In this document: positions 15,961 through 23,831 of the stretch, piece by piece
How positions within the stretch are numbered: position 1 is the first letter of the stretch
How the letters are laid out: each line of letters opens with the position of its first letter
NCBI GenBank assembly: GCA_937950325.1
Contig: CALFDJ010000057.1
Span: 1-33,725, forward strand
Direction of reading: 5' to 3'
Origin: an uncultured Collinsella sp.
GTDB taxonomy: Bacteria > Actinomycetota > Coriobacteriia > Coriobacteriales > Coriobacteriaceae
DNA: 33,725 bases
Notes under the pieces: model-generated
The model's database searches: none
Told to the model about the DNA's origin: nothing
Seen by the model: the letters and a program-made list of their open reading frames with translations, nothing else
Translations under genes and position numbers: made by a program

Positions 15961-16827
15961 ATGCAGACGGGTATGTATGCGATTAGCGAGATGGCGAGCT
16001 TGTTTAACGTTTCGCGCCAAACGCTCATCTACTACGACAAGATCGGTCTGTTTAAACCCGCCGTGGTTAACGAAAAAGGCTACCGTTTCTATTCGCCCAC
16101 GCAGATCCCGCTCATGCGTCTGATCTGCATGCTGCGCGACTTGGGACTGGAACTCGATGAGATCGATCGCCTGACCTCGACGTTCGACATTGGAGAGATG
16201 ACCGATCACCTGCGCTCGCGGGTGCAGGCGCTCGACGAGCAGATTGCCGGGCTCAAAGCCGAGCGCGCGAGCGTGCAGGAGCGGCTGAGTTTTTACGACG
16301 AGGCGGTCTATTGGCGCGAGCGCGAGGGCAAACCGGAGCTCAAGCAATTCGAGCGCCGCTACGTGGTCTTTGAGGAGTTCCCGAGCGATATCGAGCGTGG
16401 CCGCTCGATGCTGCACCCCACGCTCATGCGGGCGATTCTGCGCATGCGTGCGCTCACGGGCACACGCCCCATGCGCGGTTGGGGCGCCATGCTGCGTCGC
16501 GAGGCGCTGCATTCCGACGACCCCATCGCCGGTGCCGGTTCCTTTGCCGTGTTGCCGCGTGGTGCCGAGGAAATACTGCCGAGCGATCCTGCCGAGCTGG
16601 CGGAGATTGGCGTCGAGGTGCTGCCCGAGGGCACGTACCTGTGCATGAGTCGCTGGGGCATGCCGTACGAGCCCGAGGGTATCCGCGCCATCGTGGCCTG
16701 CATGGACAGGCACGCGCTCCAGCCCATCGGCAATGCTTTCGATTTTTGCTACCTGGACACCACGAGCTACGACGAGTCTCACCAAGAGGACTTCTGCTGT
16801 ATCCAAATCCCCGTCGCCCTCAAATAA
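15961..16827 (+). CDS. MerR-family regulator with C-terminal effector domain
   Basis: A 288-residue activator-type regulator. Residues about 5-75 form the MerR winged helix: YAISEMASLFNVSRQTLIYY followed by DKIGLFKP and GYRFYSPTQI. A dimerisation helix spans about 80-125. The C-terminal 150 residues have the layout of a GyrI-like or BltR/BmrR-type ligand-binding domain, ending LDTTSYDES and CIQIPV. The frame is open upstream, but GGGAGGACCT directly before the ATG at 15961 decides the start. It follows the ubiX terminator, so it is a candidate regulator of the decarboxylase locus or of a drug exporter; neither is shown. Confidence 0.88.
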   Translation: MQTGMYAISEMASLFNVSRQTLIYYDKIGLFKPAVVNEKGYRFYSPTQIPLMRLICMLRDLGLELDEIDRLTSTFDIGEMTDHLRSRVQALDEQIAGLKAERASVQERLSFYDEAVYWREREGKPELKQFERRYVVFEEFPSDIERGRSMLHPTLMRAILRMRALTGTRPMRGWGAMLRREALHSDDPIAGAGSFAVLPRGAEEILPSDPAELAEIGVEVLPEGTYLCMSRWGMPYEPEGIRAIVACMDRHALQPIGNAFDFCYLDTTSYDESHQEDFCCIQIPVALK

Positions 16828-16828
16828 C

Positions 16829-16927
16829 TTGCGGTGAAATAGTCCCTAAATAGCTCGAGTGGGCGTGCAAACAGGAACTATTCCACCGCAACTTCGATGC
16901 GACAAAGGAGCAGTCCCTTTATCGCAT
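16829..16927. repeat. nested hairpin followed by full 31-bp palindrome copy
   Basis: Directly after the MerR stop is a hairpin with 18-base arms (16829-16846 and 16874-16891, two mismatched positions) and a 27-base loop containing a small GCTC/GGGC stem. Five bases on is a full copy of the dispersed palindrome (16897-16927; arms ATGCGACAAAGG and CCTTTATCGCAT). This is the third site where a nested hairpin and this palindrome occur together. Confidence 0.75.
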
Positions 16928-17003
16928 TCCGTGCGAGCTCCAGCGCCATCTGCGGGTATAAGGCTAACAAGTGTTTATTTGCGAGGCCTAAGGGGCGCCC
17001 CGT

Positions 17004-17873
17004 ATGGATATCGATAACTTTGAATGGTGGTATAGCGAGGGTGAGGCTCCGGACGAGGAGTGGGACGAGCCCACGCCGCGTGACGTGTCGAGCGACGAGG
17101 ACGAGACCGGCACCGTCGTCGCCGCCGACTCGGACGCCGCCCTCGACCCTGTCGAGCCCCTGACCTTCGAACAAGCTTGGGCCCAAGCTGAGGCAGACGA
17201 GGCCAAGGCCGACGCTACGGCCACGCTCAGCGAGCCAGCCGACATGTCGATCTCGCCGGCAAAGACCCCGCAGCCGCGTCACACCATCGATCCCGACAGC
17301 ACGGCATCCTTCAGTATTCTCGACGTGCCCTCGCAGGGTGCCCAGGCGCCCGCGCCCACACGTCGCCCCAATCTGTCTCGCGAGGAAGATGCAGGACGTC
17401 GCTCTCCGCTCGGCCCCATCCTTATCGCCTTCATGGCCGGCGTTATCGCATGCTCGGTAATTGGAAACGTCTGGAGCCATGTTGAGCAACAGCGAAAAGA
17501 CGCCGCCAAGGTCGAGATGTCTGTCGAGCAATCGCTCAGTCGTACGCGCTCGGTACATGTGTCGGTCGAGGTCAAGGACGGCGCGACGTGGGACACCGCG
17601 CGCGGCGACAGCCAAATGCTCATCCACATCGTGGGGCGCACGCTCAAAGGGCAGGCGATTGACGAGTATCAATACGTCAATTCCGCTGGTGACGGCATCG
17701 AACTTAAGCCCGGCGACTACGAGCTCACCGTCGATGAACCGCCCGTCGCCACCGACGGCACGCGCTTCCGTGCCTCAAAGCGCATGGTCCCCGTGAGCTT
17801 TAACTCACAGGCGCCCGATACGGTCGACACCACACCGCAGGGCGGGTTCGACCTTTACGTGGATACCCAGTAG
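17004..17873 (+). CDS. single-pass membrane protein of unknown function
   Basis: A 289-residue protein not recognised as a named family. Residues 1-130 are very acidic early on (D/E-rich first 70) and then Pro/Ser/Thr-rich, so probably disordered and cytoplasmic. One hydrophobic segment lies at about 136-157 (LGPILIAFMAGVIACSVIG). The outer part (about 160-289) begins with a Lys/Glu/Gln-rich stretch and continues as a beta-rich domain with VHVSVEVKDG, MLIHIVGRTLKG, LKPGDYELTVDEPP. This resembles a small prealbumin or Ig-like fold. The ATG has AAGGGG upstream. It stands alone between the MerR gene and the epimerase gene. Receptor, anchor or cell-wall roles are all open. Confidence 0.8.
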   Translation: MDIDNFEWWYSEGEAPDEEWDEPTPRDVSSDEDETGTVVAADSDAALDPVEPLTFEQAWAQAEADEAKADATATLSEPADMSISPAKTPQPRHTIDPDSTASFSILDVPSQGAQAPAPTRRPNLSREEDAGRRSPLGPILIAFMAGVIACSVIGNVWSHVEQQRKDAAKVEMSVEQSLSRTRSVHVSVEVKDGATWDTARGDSQMLIHIVGRTLKGQAIDEYQYVNSAGDGIELKPGDYELTVDEPPVATDGTRFRASKRMVPVSFNSQAPDTVDTTPQGGFDLYVDTQ

Positions 17874-17943
17874 GCGCTCGCTACTCATTCCGCTATGGCT
17901 ACTCAATAATCGCCTGCCGTCCCGTCCCGCCGCCAAGAGTGGG

Positions 17944-17966
17944 ACAATAGCCCTCGACACTATTGT
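17944..17966 (+). promoter_or_regulatory. dyad upstream of the epimerase-like gene
   Basis: A perfect inverted repeat ACAATAG (17944-17950) and CTATTGT (17960-17966) with a 9-base gap, ending seven bases before the ribosome site GGAGGAA. It may be an operator or a leader hairpin; no strong -35/-10 pair was found around it. Confidence 0.4.
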
Positions 17967-17986
17967 TTACTTTTGGAGGAAGTAGC

Positions 17987-18880
17987 ATGTCTACCGTCAC
18001 TACCATCAAGCGCGGTGGCCTCACCGCGGCCATCGATTCCATGGGCGCCCAGCTCACGAGCCTTGCTCTCAACGGCAACGAGTATCTGTGGCAGGGCGAC
18101 CCCGCCTTTTGGGGCAAGCATGCGCCCATCCTGTTCCCCATTGTGGGTTCGCTGCGCAACAACACGGCAACGTCTGCGGCCGGCACCTGCGAGATGCCGC
18201 GCCACGGACTCGCGCGCATCGTCGAGCACAAGCTGGTCGAGGTTTCGGAGGACGGCTCCTCGGTAACGTACGAGATCACCGACACGTCCGAGTCGCTCAA
18301 GGCCTTTCCGTTCCACTTTAAGCTCAACATGACCTATGCCCTGACCGGCGACGCCACCCTCACGCAGACCTTTGCCGTCACCAATACCGGCGACGTGGAC
18401 CTGCCGTTCTCGGTGGGCGGCCACCCCGCATTTAACGTGCCCGCCCCCGGTGCCGAGGACGAGGCGTTCGAGGATTACGAGCTGGCGTTTACCGAGGCTT
18501 GGACTAACGAGGCTCCTATCATCACGCCCGACGGTCTTATGACGTTCGAGGGCAGCTACAAGGCTCCCAATAACTCGGACGTGCTGCCCATCACGCACCG
18601 CAGCTTCGATAACGATGCCATCATGTTCACCGATACTCCGGGCTCCACGCTCACGCTGCGCGGCCGCAAGTCGGGCCACGGCGTCAAGATCGACTTTGAG
18701 GGCTTTAAGTACATTGGCGTGTGGTCTGCCGCCAACGACGCTCCGTTTGTGGCGCTCGAGCCCTGGACCGGTCATACCACCATGGACACCGAGGACGATG
18801 TCTTTGAGCACAAGGTCAACACCATCACCCTGGCCCCGGGCGAGACGGACAAGCGCAGTTTTAGCGTTACCTTGCTCTAG
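17987..18880 (+). CDS. aldose 1-epimerase family protein (LacX-like)
   Basis: A 297-residue beta-sandwich protein of the galactose mutarotase superfamily, interconverting sugar anomers or acting on related sugars. Conserved sites visible are EMPRHGLAR (first His), FSVGGHPAFNVP (second His), and ALEPWTG with the catalytic Glu near residue 258. The NEYLWQGDPAFWGKHAPILFP opening and shorter length are typical of the LacX-like branch whose sugar is usually unknown. GGAGGAAGTAGC before the ATG at 17987 decides the start over an ATG eight codons earlier. No sugar operon surrounds it. Confidence 0.9.
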   Translation: MSTVTTIKRGGLTAAIDSMGAQLTSLALNGNEYLWQGDPAFWGKHAPILFPIVGSLRNNTATSAAGTCEMPRHGLARIVEHKLVEVSEDGSSVTYEITDTSESLKAFPFHFKLNMTYALTGDATLTQTFAVTNTGDVDLPFSVGGHPAFNVPAPGAEDEAFEDYELAFTEAWTNEAPIITPDGLMTFEGSYKAPNNSDVLPITHRSFDNDAIMFTDTPGSTLTLRGRKSGHGVKIDFEGFKYIGVWSAANDAPFVALEPWTGHTTMDTEDDVFEHKVNTITLAPGETDKRSFSVTLL

Positions 18881-18910
18881 AGGTTCCGCCGCTCGGTCGA
18901 TGCTGCGCGT

Positions 18911-19001
18911 CGTCCAGAGCGACAAGTTGTCATTCAAAAGGCAAGGCATAGACCTTCTGGTCATGCCTTGCCTTTTTCATGCCACTTGTTTGCTCTGGAC
19001 G
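18911..19001 (+). terminator. nested terminator hairpin after the epimerase gene
   Basis: The inner part is a strong intrinsic terminator: arms 18936-18954 and 18959-18976 (one bulged A), TTCT loop, ending in TTTTTC. AAAAGG on the 5' side also allows termination from the minus strand. Around it is an outer imperfect stem, CGTCCAGAGC (18911-18920) with GCTCTGGACG (18992-19001), extending inward to CAAG/CTTG. The remaining bases to 19143 hold no recognised gene or clear promoter. Confidence 0.75.
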
Positions 19002-19143
19002 TCGCTCGCCGGCATTGCCAAAACATCGACGTCCCCAATGACTACCATGTGTCTATTAATTTTTCGAGCTTGTGCTGCGCTGCTGGTTGCTGGCGTATAT
19101 CCTGTTAAGTCGTCAGCATACGATTCAACAGGGAAGGCAGATT

Positions 19144-20070
19144 ATGCATTCTCCCCATCAACGCGACGCGCATCCACAGCCGGTATGCAGCCGTCGCATC
19201 TTCTTGGGTAGTGCTCTCGCTGCGAGCGCTTCCGTCGTCGCCGGCGCGCTTGCCGGCTGTCAGCGCCCCTCCACGCTGGAAGTAGTTCAGCCCACGACGG
19301 GTGGCGGTCGCGACGACCTGTCCGATTCCGTTATCGGCAAGGATAAGATCCGCATTGGCATGGAGGCGGCCTACGCCCCGTACAACTGGCAGGTTTCCGA
19401 AGCCAGCGAGTACACCATCCCCATCGACAACGTGCAGGGCGCCTATGCCGATGGCTACGACGTGCAGATCGCCAAGATCGTCTGCAAGGCCCTCGGTGGC
19501 GAGCCCGTTGCCGTCAAGCAGAGCTTTTCGGGCCTTATCGATTCGCTCAACAACGGCCAAATCGACCTCATCATCGCCGGCATGAGCGCCACGCCCGAGC
19601 GCGAGGAGTCCGTCGGCTTTTCCGATCCGTACTTCATTGGCTACTTTGGCCTGTTCGTAAAAGAGGGCTCGCCCTACCAAAATGCGACCAAGCTCAGCGA
19701 CTTTAGCGGCGCTACGGTCCTCGGCCAAAAGGACACCATGCTCGATACCGTCATCGACGAGATCCCGGGCGTTGTCCACAAGAACCCGGTCGACTCCGTC
19801 CCCACGGTGTTCTCGAACCTGCTGCAGGGCACCTGCGACGCCGTGACCTACAACACCGAGAACGAGAAGGGCTATATGGCTCAAAACCCGGGCATCGTTC
19901 CCATTCATTTTGCCGAAGGCGAGGGCTTTAAGCAGGAGGTCGCGGCAAACGTCGGCTGCCGCAAGGGCTCGGACAAACTGCTTAAGCTCATCGACAAGAC
20001 ACTCAAGGGCATTAGCCAAGAGGAGCGCGACCAAATGTGGGACGCGTGCCTCGACCGTCAGCCGGCATAG
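19144..20070 (+). CDS. polar amino-acid ABC transporter substrate-binding lipoprotein
   Basis: A 308-residue extracytoplasmic solute-binding protein (family 3). The N terminus has a twin-arginine motif SRRIFLG followed by a hydrophobic stretch and a lipobox LAGC, so export by Tat and lipid anchoring on the Cys are predicted. The binding domain shows IRIGMEAAYAPYNWQ, GYDVQIAK, and DLIIAGMSATPEREESVGF followed by SDPYF, all characteristic of amino-acid binding members. GGGAAGGCAG before the ATG at 19144 sets the start. The permease follows after 9 bases and the ATPase after that, giving a complete importer. The specific amino acid is not predictable. Confidence 0.93.
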   Translation: MHSPHQRDAHPQPVCSRRIFLGSALAASASVVAGALAGCQRPSTLEVVQPTTGGGRDDLSDSVIGKDKIRIGMEAAYAPYNWQVSEASEYTIPIDNVQGAYADGYDVQIAKIVCKALGGEPVAVKQSFSGLIDSLNNGQIDLIIAGMSATPEREESVGFSDPYFIGYFGLFVKEGSPYQNATKLSDFSGATVLGQKDTMLDTVIDEIPGVVHKNPVDSVPTVFSNLLQGTCDAVTYNTENEKGYMAQNPGIVPIHFAEGEGFKQEVAANVGCRKGSDKLLKLIDKTLKGISQEERDQMWDACLDRQPA

Positions 20071-20079
20071 GGAGGCAGC

Positions 20080-21228
20080 ATGAAAACCGTCAATCGCCTG
20101 GCCTCCTTTATTAAGGCCGACCACCGTTATGTATACCTGGGCACGAGCGTTATCGCGGCGCTCGGTCTGGCGTTTAGCCAGCGCAACCCAACGCCGCTGA
20201 GCTTCTTGGCGCCTACGGGCGTGTTCCAGGACTGCCTTTGGGCGATTCTTTGGGCCTGGCTCGTCGTGTCGGCGGCGGCGCTGGTCACCAAGCTCATGCA
20301 CTGGAACGACTATCGCGAGGCGTCGCCGTTCGCATCCGAGCGTTTCCGTCGTGGCGCACGCTTAGGCAGCTACGTCGTGGTCGCCATCGCGGCGATCTTT
20401 TTCGTGGACCGCTGCGTCATGTCATTTATCGACCTGGTGCAGGTGAGCATTGTCTCGGATTCCAACCCCAGCGACTTTTTGTCGAGCCTGGTCTACATGA
20501 CCTACAAGAGCGGGGACTTCTTTATCCGCGGCATCGAGATCACCATCGCACTTGCCACCTTCGGTACCGTCATCGCCTTTTTCCTGGCACTGCTCTTTGT
20601 GTTCCTGCGTATTCAGACGTTCGACCGCGTGGATAACGACCTGGTGCGCTTCTTTAAGAGCATCGGCCGCGGCTTTACGACTGTCTACTCCACCATCGTG
20701 CGCGGTACGCCCATGATGGTCCAGGGCCTGCTCATCTATTACGCGGGCTTCACCGTTTTGCGTGGCATGGGCTTCGAGACCGCCCAGGCCAACCAAATCT
20801 GGAGTACCTTCACCGCCGGCCTCGTCACCATCTCGCTCAACTCCACCGCCTACATGATGGAGGTCCTGCGCGGCGGCATCGAGTCCATCGATCCCGGTCA
20901 GGCCGAGGCGGCGCGCTCGCTGGGTCTGTCACAGTGGCAGGCTATGCGTAAAGTCGTGTTTCCCCAGGGCATTAAAAATGCGATTCCGGCGCTCACCAAC
21001 GAACTCATCATCAACATCAAGGATTCGTCGGTGCTTTCGGTTATCGGCGTGTTCGACCTCATGTACGCCACCACCACCGTCGCCGGCGTGTACTACCGCC
21101 AGATGGAGGTCTACTGCGTGGCGCTCGTGGTCTACCTGATCCTGACGCTCGTGGCGAGCCGCCTGCTCGAGGCCTTTGGCAAAAAGCTCGGCGCCGAGGC
21201 TCCGGTCACGCTGCCCAGCTCCAACTAG
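20080..21228 (+). CDS. amino-acid ABC transporter permease with extended N terminus
   Basis: A 382-residue HisM/ArtM-type membrane subunit. The C-terminal 230 residues form the usual permease domain with the cytoplasmic EAA loop GQAEAARSLGLSQWQAMRKV followed by VFPQGIKNAIPALTNE, which docks on the ATPase. Upstream there are about 150 additional residues with roughly two or three more hydrophobic segments (about 22-40, 50-72, 90-115), longer than the standard 220-residue subunit. Such extended forms occur in Gram-positive amino-acid importers. GGGAGGCAGC precedes the ATG. Only one permease gene is present, so it probably works as a homodimer. Confidence 0.92.
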   Translation: MKTVNRLASFIKADHRYVYLGTSVIAALGLAFSQRNPTPLSFLAPTGVFQDCLWAILWAWLVVSAAALVTKLMHWNDYREASPFASERFRRGARLGSYVVVAIAAIFFVDRCVMSFIDLVQVSIVSDSNPSDFLSSLVYMTYKSGDFFIRGIEITIALATFGTVIAFFLALLFVFLRIQTFDRVDNDLVRFFKSIGRGFTTVYSTIVRGTPMMVQGLLIYYAGFTVLRGMGFETAQANQIWSTFTAGLVTISLNSTAYMMEVLRGGIESIDPGQAEAARSLGLSQWQAMRKVVFPQGIKNAIPALTNELIINIKDSSVLSVIGVFDLMYATTTVAGVYYRQMEVYCVALVVYLILTLVASRLLEAFGKKLGAEAPVTLPSSN

Positions 21229-21250
21229 GCTCAAGACGAGGAGAATCATC

Positions 21251-22036
21251 ATGGCAGATACCACTACCACCGGCGCTGTGGCCGCCGCACAAACTAAAGA
21301 GCCGCTCATTCGCGTCGAGGGCCTGCGCAAGAGCTTCGGCTCGCTCGAGGTACTCAAGGGTATCGACCTGTCCGTCAATCCCGGCGAGGTCGTTACCATT
21401 ATCGGCGCTTCGGGTTCGGGCAAATCGACCTTTCTGCGCTGCCTCAACCTGCTCGAGACCCCGGACGCGGGCCATATTTGGTTCCATGGCCAAGACCTCA
21501 CGGCCGAGCGCTGCAACATTAACAAGCTGCGTGAGGACATCGGCATGGTGTTCCAGGGCTTTAACCTGTTCAACAACATGGACGTGCTCGACAACTGCAC
21601 GCTCGCGCCCGTCACGCTCAAAAAGATGGGCAAGGCCGAGGCTGAAAAAATTGCGATGGAGCATCTGACGAGCGTGGGACTCGAAAAGTTCGCGCACGCC
21701 GCCGTGGGTCGCCTGTCCGGTGGCCAAAAGCAGCGCGTGGCCATCGCTCGTGCCCTATGCATGAATCCGCAGATCATGCTGTTCGACGAGCCGACCTCCG
21801 CACTCGACCCCGAGATCGTGGGCGAGGTGCTCGAGGTCATGCGCAAGCTCGCTGCCGACGGCATGACCATGGTCGTCGTCACGCACGAGATGGCCTTTGC
21901 CCGCACGGTTTCCGACCGCGTGGTCTTTATGGACAAGGGCGTGGTGCTCGAGGATGCTGCGCCGGCCGAGCTCTTCGGCAACCCCCAGCACCAGCGCACC
22001 CGCGAGTTCCTCTCGCGTTATCTCGAGGACAAATAA
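21251..22036 (+). CDS. amino-acid ABC transporter ATP-binding protein
   Basis: A 261-residue ATPase of the GlnQ/HisP type. Walker A GASGSGKST (about 53-61), Q-loop VFQGFNLF, signature LSGGQKQR, Walker B IMLFDEPTSALD and switch His in VVVTHEM are all intact. The first 17 residues, rich in Thr and Ala, precede the conserved domain. GAGGAG before the ATG at 21251 sets the start. It follows the permease by 22 bases and energises the importer encoded with it. Confidence 0.95.
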   Translation: MADTTTTGAVAAAQTKEPLIRVEGLRKSFGSLEVLKGIDLSVNPGEVVTIIGASGSGKSTFLRCLNLLETPDAGHIWFHGQDLTAERCNINKLREDIGMVFQGFNLFNNMDVLDNCTLAPVTLKKMGKAEAEKIAMEHLTSVGLEKFAHAAVGRLSGGQKQRVAIARALCMNPQIMLFDEPTSALDPEIVGEVLEVMRKLAADGMTMVVVTHEMAFARTVSDRVVFMDKGVVLEDAAPAELFGNPQHQRTREFLSRYLEDK

Positions 22037-22059
22037 CCGACCGCAAACGTTTATGTGGC

Positions 22060-22084
22060 AGGGCCGCTCCGGTGGGGCGGCCCT
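22060..22084 (+). terminator. hairpin between ATPase and peptidase genes
   Basis: An 11-bp stem AGGGCCGCTCC/GGGGCGGCCCT (one wobble) with a 3-base loop, 24 bases after the ATPase stop. No T-run follows, so it more likely tunes or protects the transcript than ends it, leaving the peptidase gene partly co-transcribed with the importer. Confidence 0.45.
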
Positions 22085-22108
22085 CGTCATCGCAATCGAA
22101 AGGATGTC

Positions 22109-23536
22109 ATGGCCGAGGTTTGGCGCTTCTTTGCGCATGAGGATGATTTTGCCGATTTGGACGAGGCCGGCGCATGCGAGCGCCTGGGCCGCGTGCTGTC
22201 GTTTCCGACCATTTCGAGCATGGATGCCGAGGCGGTGGACTGGCAGCCGTTTGACGACCTGCGCGCGTATATGCAGCAGGCCTGGCCGCACGTATTTACG
22301 GCGGGTAAGGTCGAGGTCATCGACCATTCGCTGCTCGTGACGTTTGCCGGCTCCGACCCTGCCCTTAAGCCCGTCATGCTCATGGGTCACATGGACGTGG
22401 TCCCCGTGGTGCCGGGCACCGAGGACGATTGGACGCACGCCCCCTTTAGCGGACAGGTGGACGACACCTACATTTGGGGCCGCGGCGCCATCGACATGAA
22501 AGACCAGGTCGCAGGTATTCTCGAGGCGGTTGAGTATGCGTTGGCCCACGGCTGGGAGCACGAGCGCACCCTGCTGCTGGCTTTTGGCCAGGATGAGGAA
22601 ACCACGCAGTTCGGTGCGGGTGCCATCGGCCGCGTGCTCGAGGAGCGCGGTGTTGAGCTCGAGTTCCTGATCGACGAGGGCGACTACCGCATCGTTCCGG
22701 CTGCTGAGTACAGCGCGGGCGAGGGCTGGATTATGCATGCCGATCTCGCGGAGAAGGGCTACGCCGATATCGTGTTGAGGGCGCGTAGCGAGGGCGGGCA
22801 TTCCTCCAACCCCTACGGTGGCACCTCGCTCGAGGTACTGAGCCGTGCCATCGCCGCAATCTGCGATATCGAATGGCCGACGCGCGTCACGGACCTGCTT
22901 GCCGCACAGCTCGTCGAGCTGGGGCTCTACACGGCCGACGAGATCGCCTCCAACAAGGACGCCATCGTGCGTGAGTGCCTCGCCAGCAAGAGGCTCTATC
23001 CGCTCGTGACCACCACCTGTGCACCGACTCAAATCGAGGGCGGTAGCACCGGTGCCAACGTGATGTCGCAGGATATGTGGGCCAATATCAATTTCCGCAT
23101 GCTCGAGGGCACGAGCGTGGCCGATGTCGTAGTCCGCTGCCGTGAGGCGGTTGCCGAGGCGGGGCTCGCCGACCGTGTCGAGATCGAGCTCGGTCCTGGC
23201 AGCTCCGAACCCTCGCCGTCTCCGCGCATCGGCGGACCGGGACTCGAGGCCGTCCGCGCCATCGCCGCCCGCTATTTCCGTGATCCCAAGCCGACGGAGG
23301 AAAACGGATCGTCTGCGGTGGGCCAAGAGCCGATGAGCATCGTGCCCTCGACCGTGATTGGTGCAACCGATGCCGCCAACTACCAGCGCATTTGCCACGA
23401 GTGCATCCGCTTCTCCGCCTTTGTGGTCGACGATGACGAATGCGACCGCGGCGTCCACGGCACCAACGAGCGCATCACCCGTCGCGCCTACCTCCAAGGC
23501 ATCCGCTTCCTCATCGCCCTGCTCCACACGCTCTAG
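22109..23536 (+). CDS. M20-family metallopeptidase
   Basis: A 475-residue M20 peptidase (dipeptidase, carboxypeptidase or aminoacylase type). Metal and catalytic residues are readable: H94 and D96 in GHMDVVPV, D129 in RGAIDMKD, E163-E164 in GQDEETT, an internal dimerisation domain with EGGHSSNPYGG, a later GATDAANY, and a C-terminal His in VHGTNE. GAAAGGATGTC before the ATG at 22109 sets the start. It follows an amino-acid importer, consistent with peptide use for nutrition. The last 18 codons and stop are duplicated exactly at 32211-32269, so this gene's 3' end seems to be the insertion site for the adhesin segment downstream. Confidence 0.92.
   Translation: MAEVWRFFAHEDDFADLDEAGACERLGRVLSFPTISSMDAEAVDWQPFDDLRAYMQQAWPHVFTAGKVEVIDHSLLVTFAGSDPALKPVMLMGHMDVVPVVPGTEDDWTHAPFSGQVDDTYIWGRGAIDMKDQVAGILEAVEYALAHGWEHERTLLLAFGQDEETTQFGAGAIGRVLEERGVELEFLIDEGDYRIVPAAEYSAGEGWIMHADLAEKGYADIVLRARSEGGHSSNPYGGTSLEVLSRAIAAICDIEWPTRVTDLLAAQLVELGLYTADEIASNKDAIVRECLASKRLYPLVTTTCAPTQIEGGSTGANVMSQDMWANINFRMLEGTSVADVVVRCREAVAEAGLADRVEIELGPGSSEPSPSPRIGGPGLEAVRAIAARYFRDPKPTEENGSSAVGQEPMSIVPSTVIGATDAANYQRICHECIRFSAFVVDDDECDRGVHGTNERITRRAYLQGIRFLIALLHTL
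23478..23536 (+). repeat. 59-bp direct repeat, left copy (peptidase 3' end)
   Basis: These 59 bases, the last 18 codons and stop of the peptidase gene plus two bases, recur without a mismatch at 32211-32269 in the same orientation. Sequence on either side does not match. The pair brackets the adhesin gene. Confidence 0.95.
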
Positions 23537-23537
23537 C

Positions 23538-23569
23538 ATGCGACAAAGGGACTGAGCCGATTTCATCGG
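23538..23569. repeat. left half of the dispersed palindrome and small hairpin
   Basis: ATGCGACAAAGGGACTGA is the left half of the 31-bp palindrome. The right half is replaced by a short CCGA/TCGG hairpin (23557-23569). The remaining bases to 23722 contain a possible GC-rich leader hairpin (about 23655-23700, GACTGCC with GGCAGGTC) and an AT-rich stretch at 23575-23620 where a promoter could lie, but no box pair is convincing. Confidence 0.55.
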
Positions 23570-23722
23570 TAATGAGACAAAAACTGTCATAGAATAAGAC
23601 TAAGATATCTTAAGAGACATATGCTGGGGTTGGTATTCCTTGAACGACTGCGGGCATGTGCCAGACTGCCTCGGCCCCCGGGGAGCACCCGGGCAGGTCG
23701 CCGTGTGACTGGGGAGGAAATT

Positions 23723-23803
23723 ATGCAGGAGCTCAGAGAGACGACGTCTCGACTCGTGAATAATGCTACCGGGGGGGTGTCTAAGCAGGGAACTTCCTGG
23801 TGA
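23723..23803 (+). CDS. 26-codon leader frame before the giant adhesin
   Basis: A 26-residue frame beginning MQELRETTSRLV and ending QGTSW, with the strongest ribosome site of the region (GGGGAGG, 5 bases before the ATG). It runs through seven consecutive G at 23771-23777 and stops 28 bases before the giant gene's own ATG. The giant gene's frame is open upstream past the G-run, one base out of step with this frame. Deleting one G, or adding two, joins the two into one protein with about 42 extra N-terminal residues before the signal-peptide region. So this is probably the real 5' end of the adhesin gene in an out-of-frame state, not a functional peptide. Confidence 0.7.
   Translation: MQELRETTSRLVNNATGGVSKQGTSW
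23771..23777 (+). repeat. G7 homopolymer, candidate phase-variation tract
   Basis: Seven G in a row directly at the junction between the leader frame and the adhesin frame. Tracts of this kind change length by replication slippage. The sequence as given corresponds to the non-fused state. Confidence 0.7.
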
Positions 23804-23831
23804 ACACCGGCCGCGCGAGCGGTGGTCCGTC

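Noticed and set aside
19002..19143. Possible riboswitch or promoter ahead of the amino-acid importer
   Set aside because: No recognisable riboswitch core and no -35/-10 pair with acceptable spacing could be found by eye.
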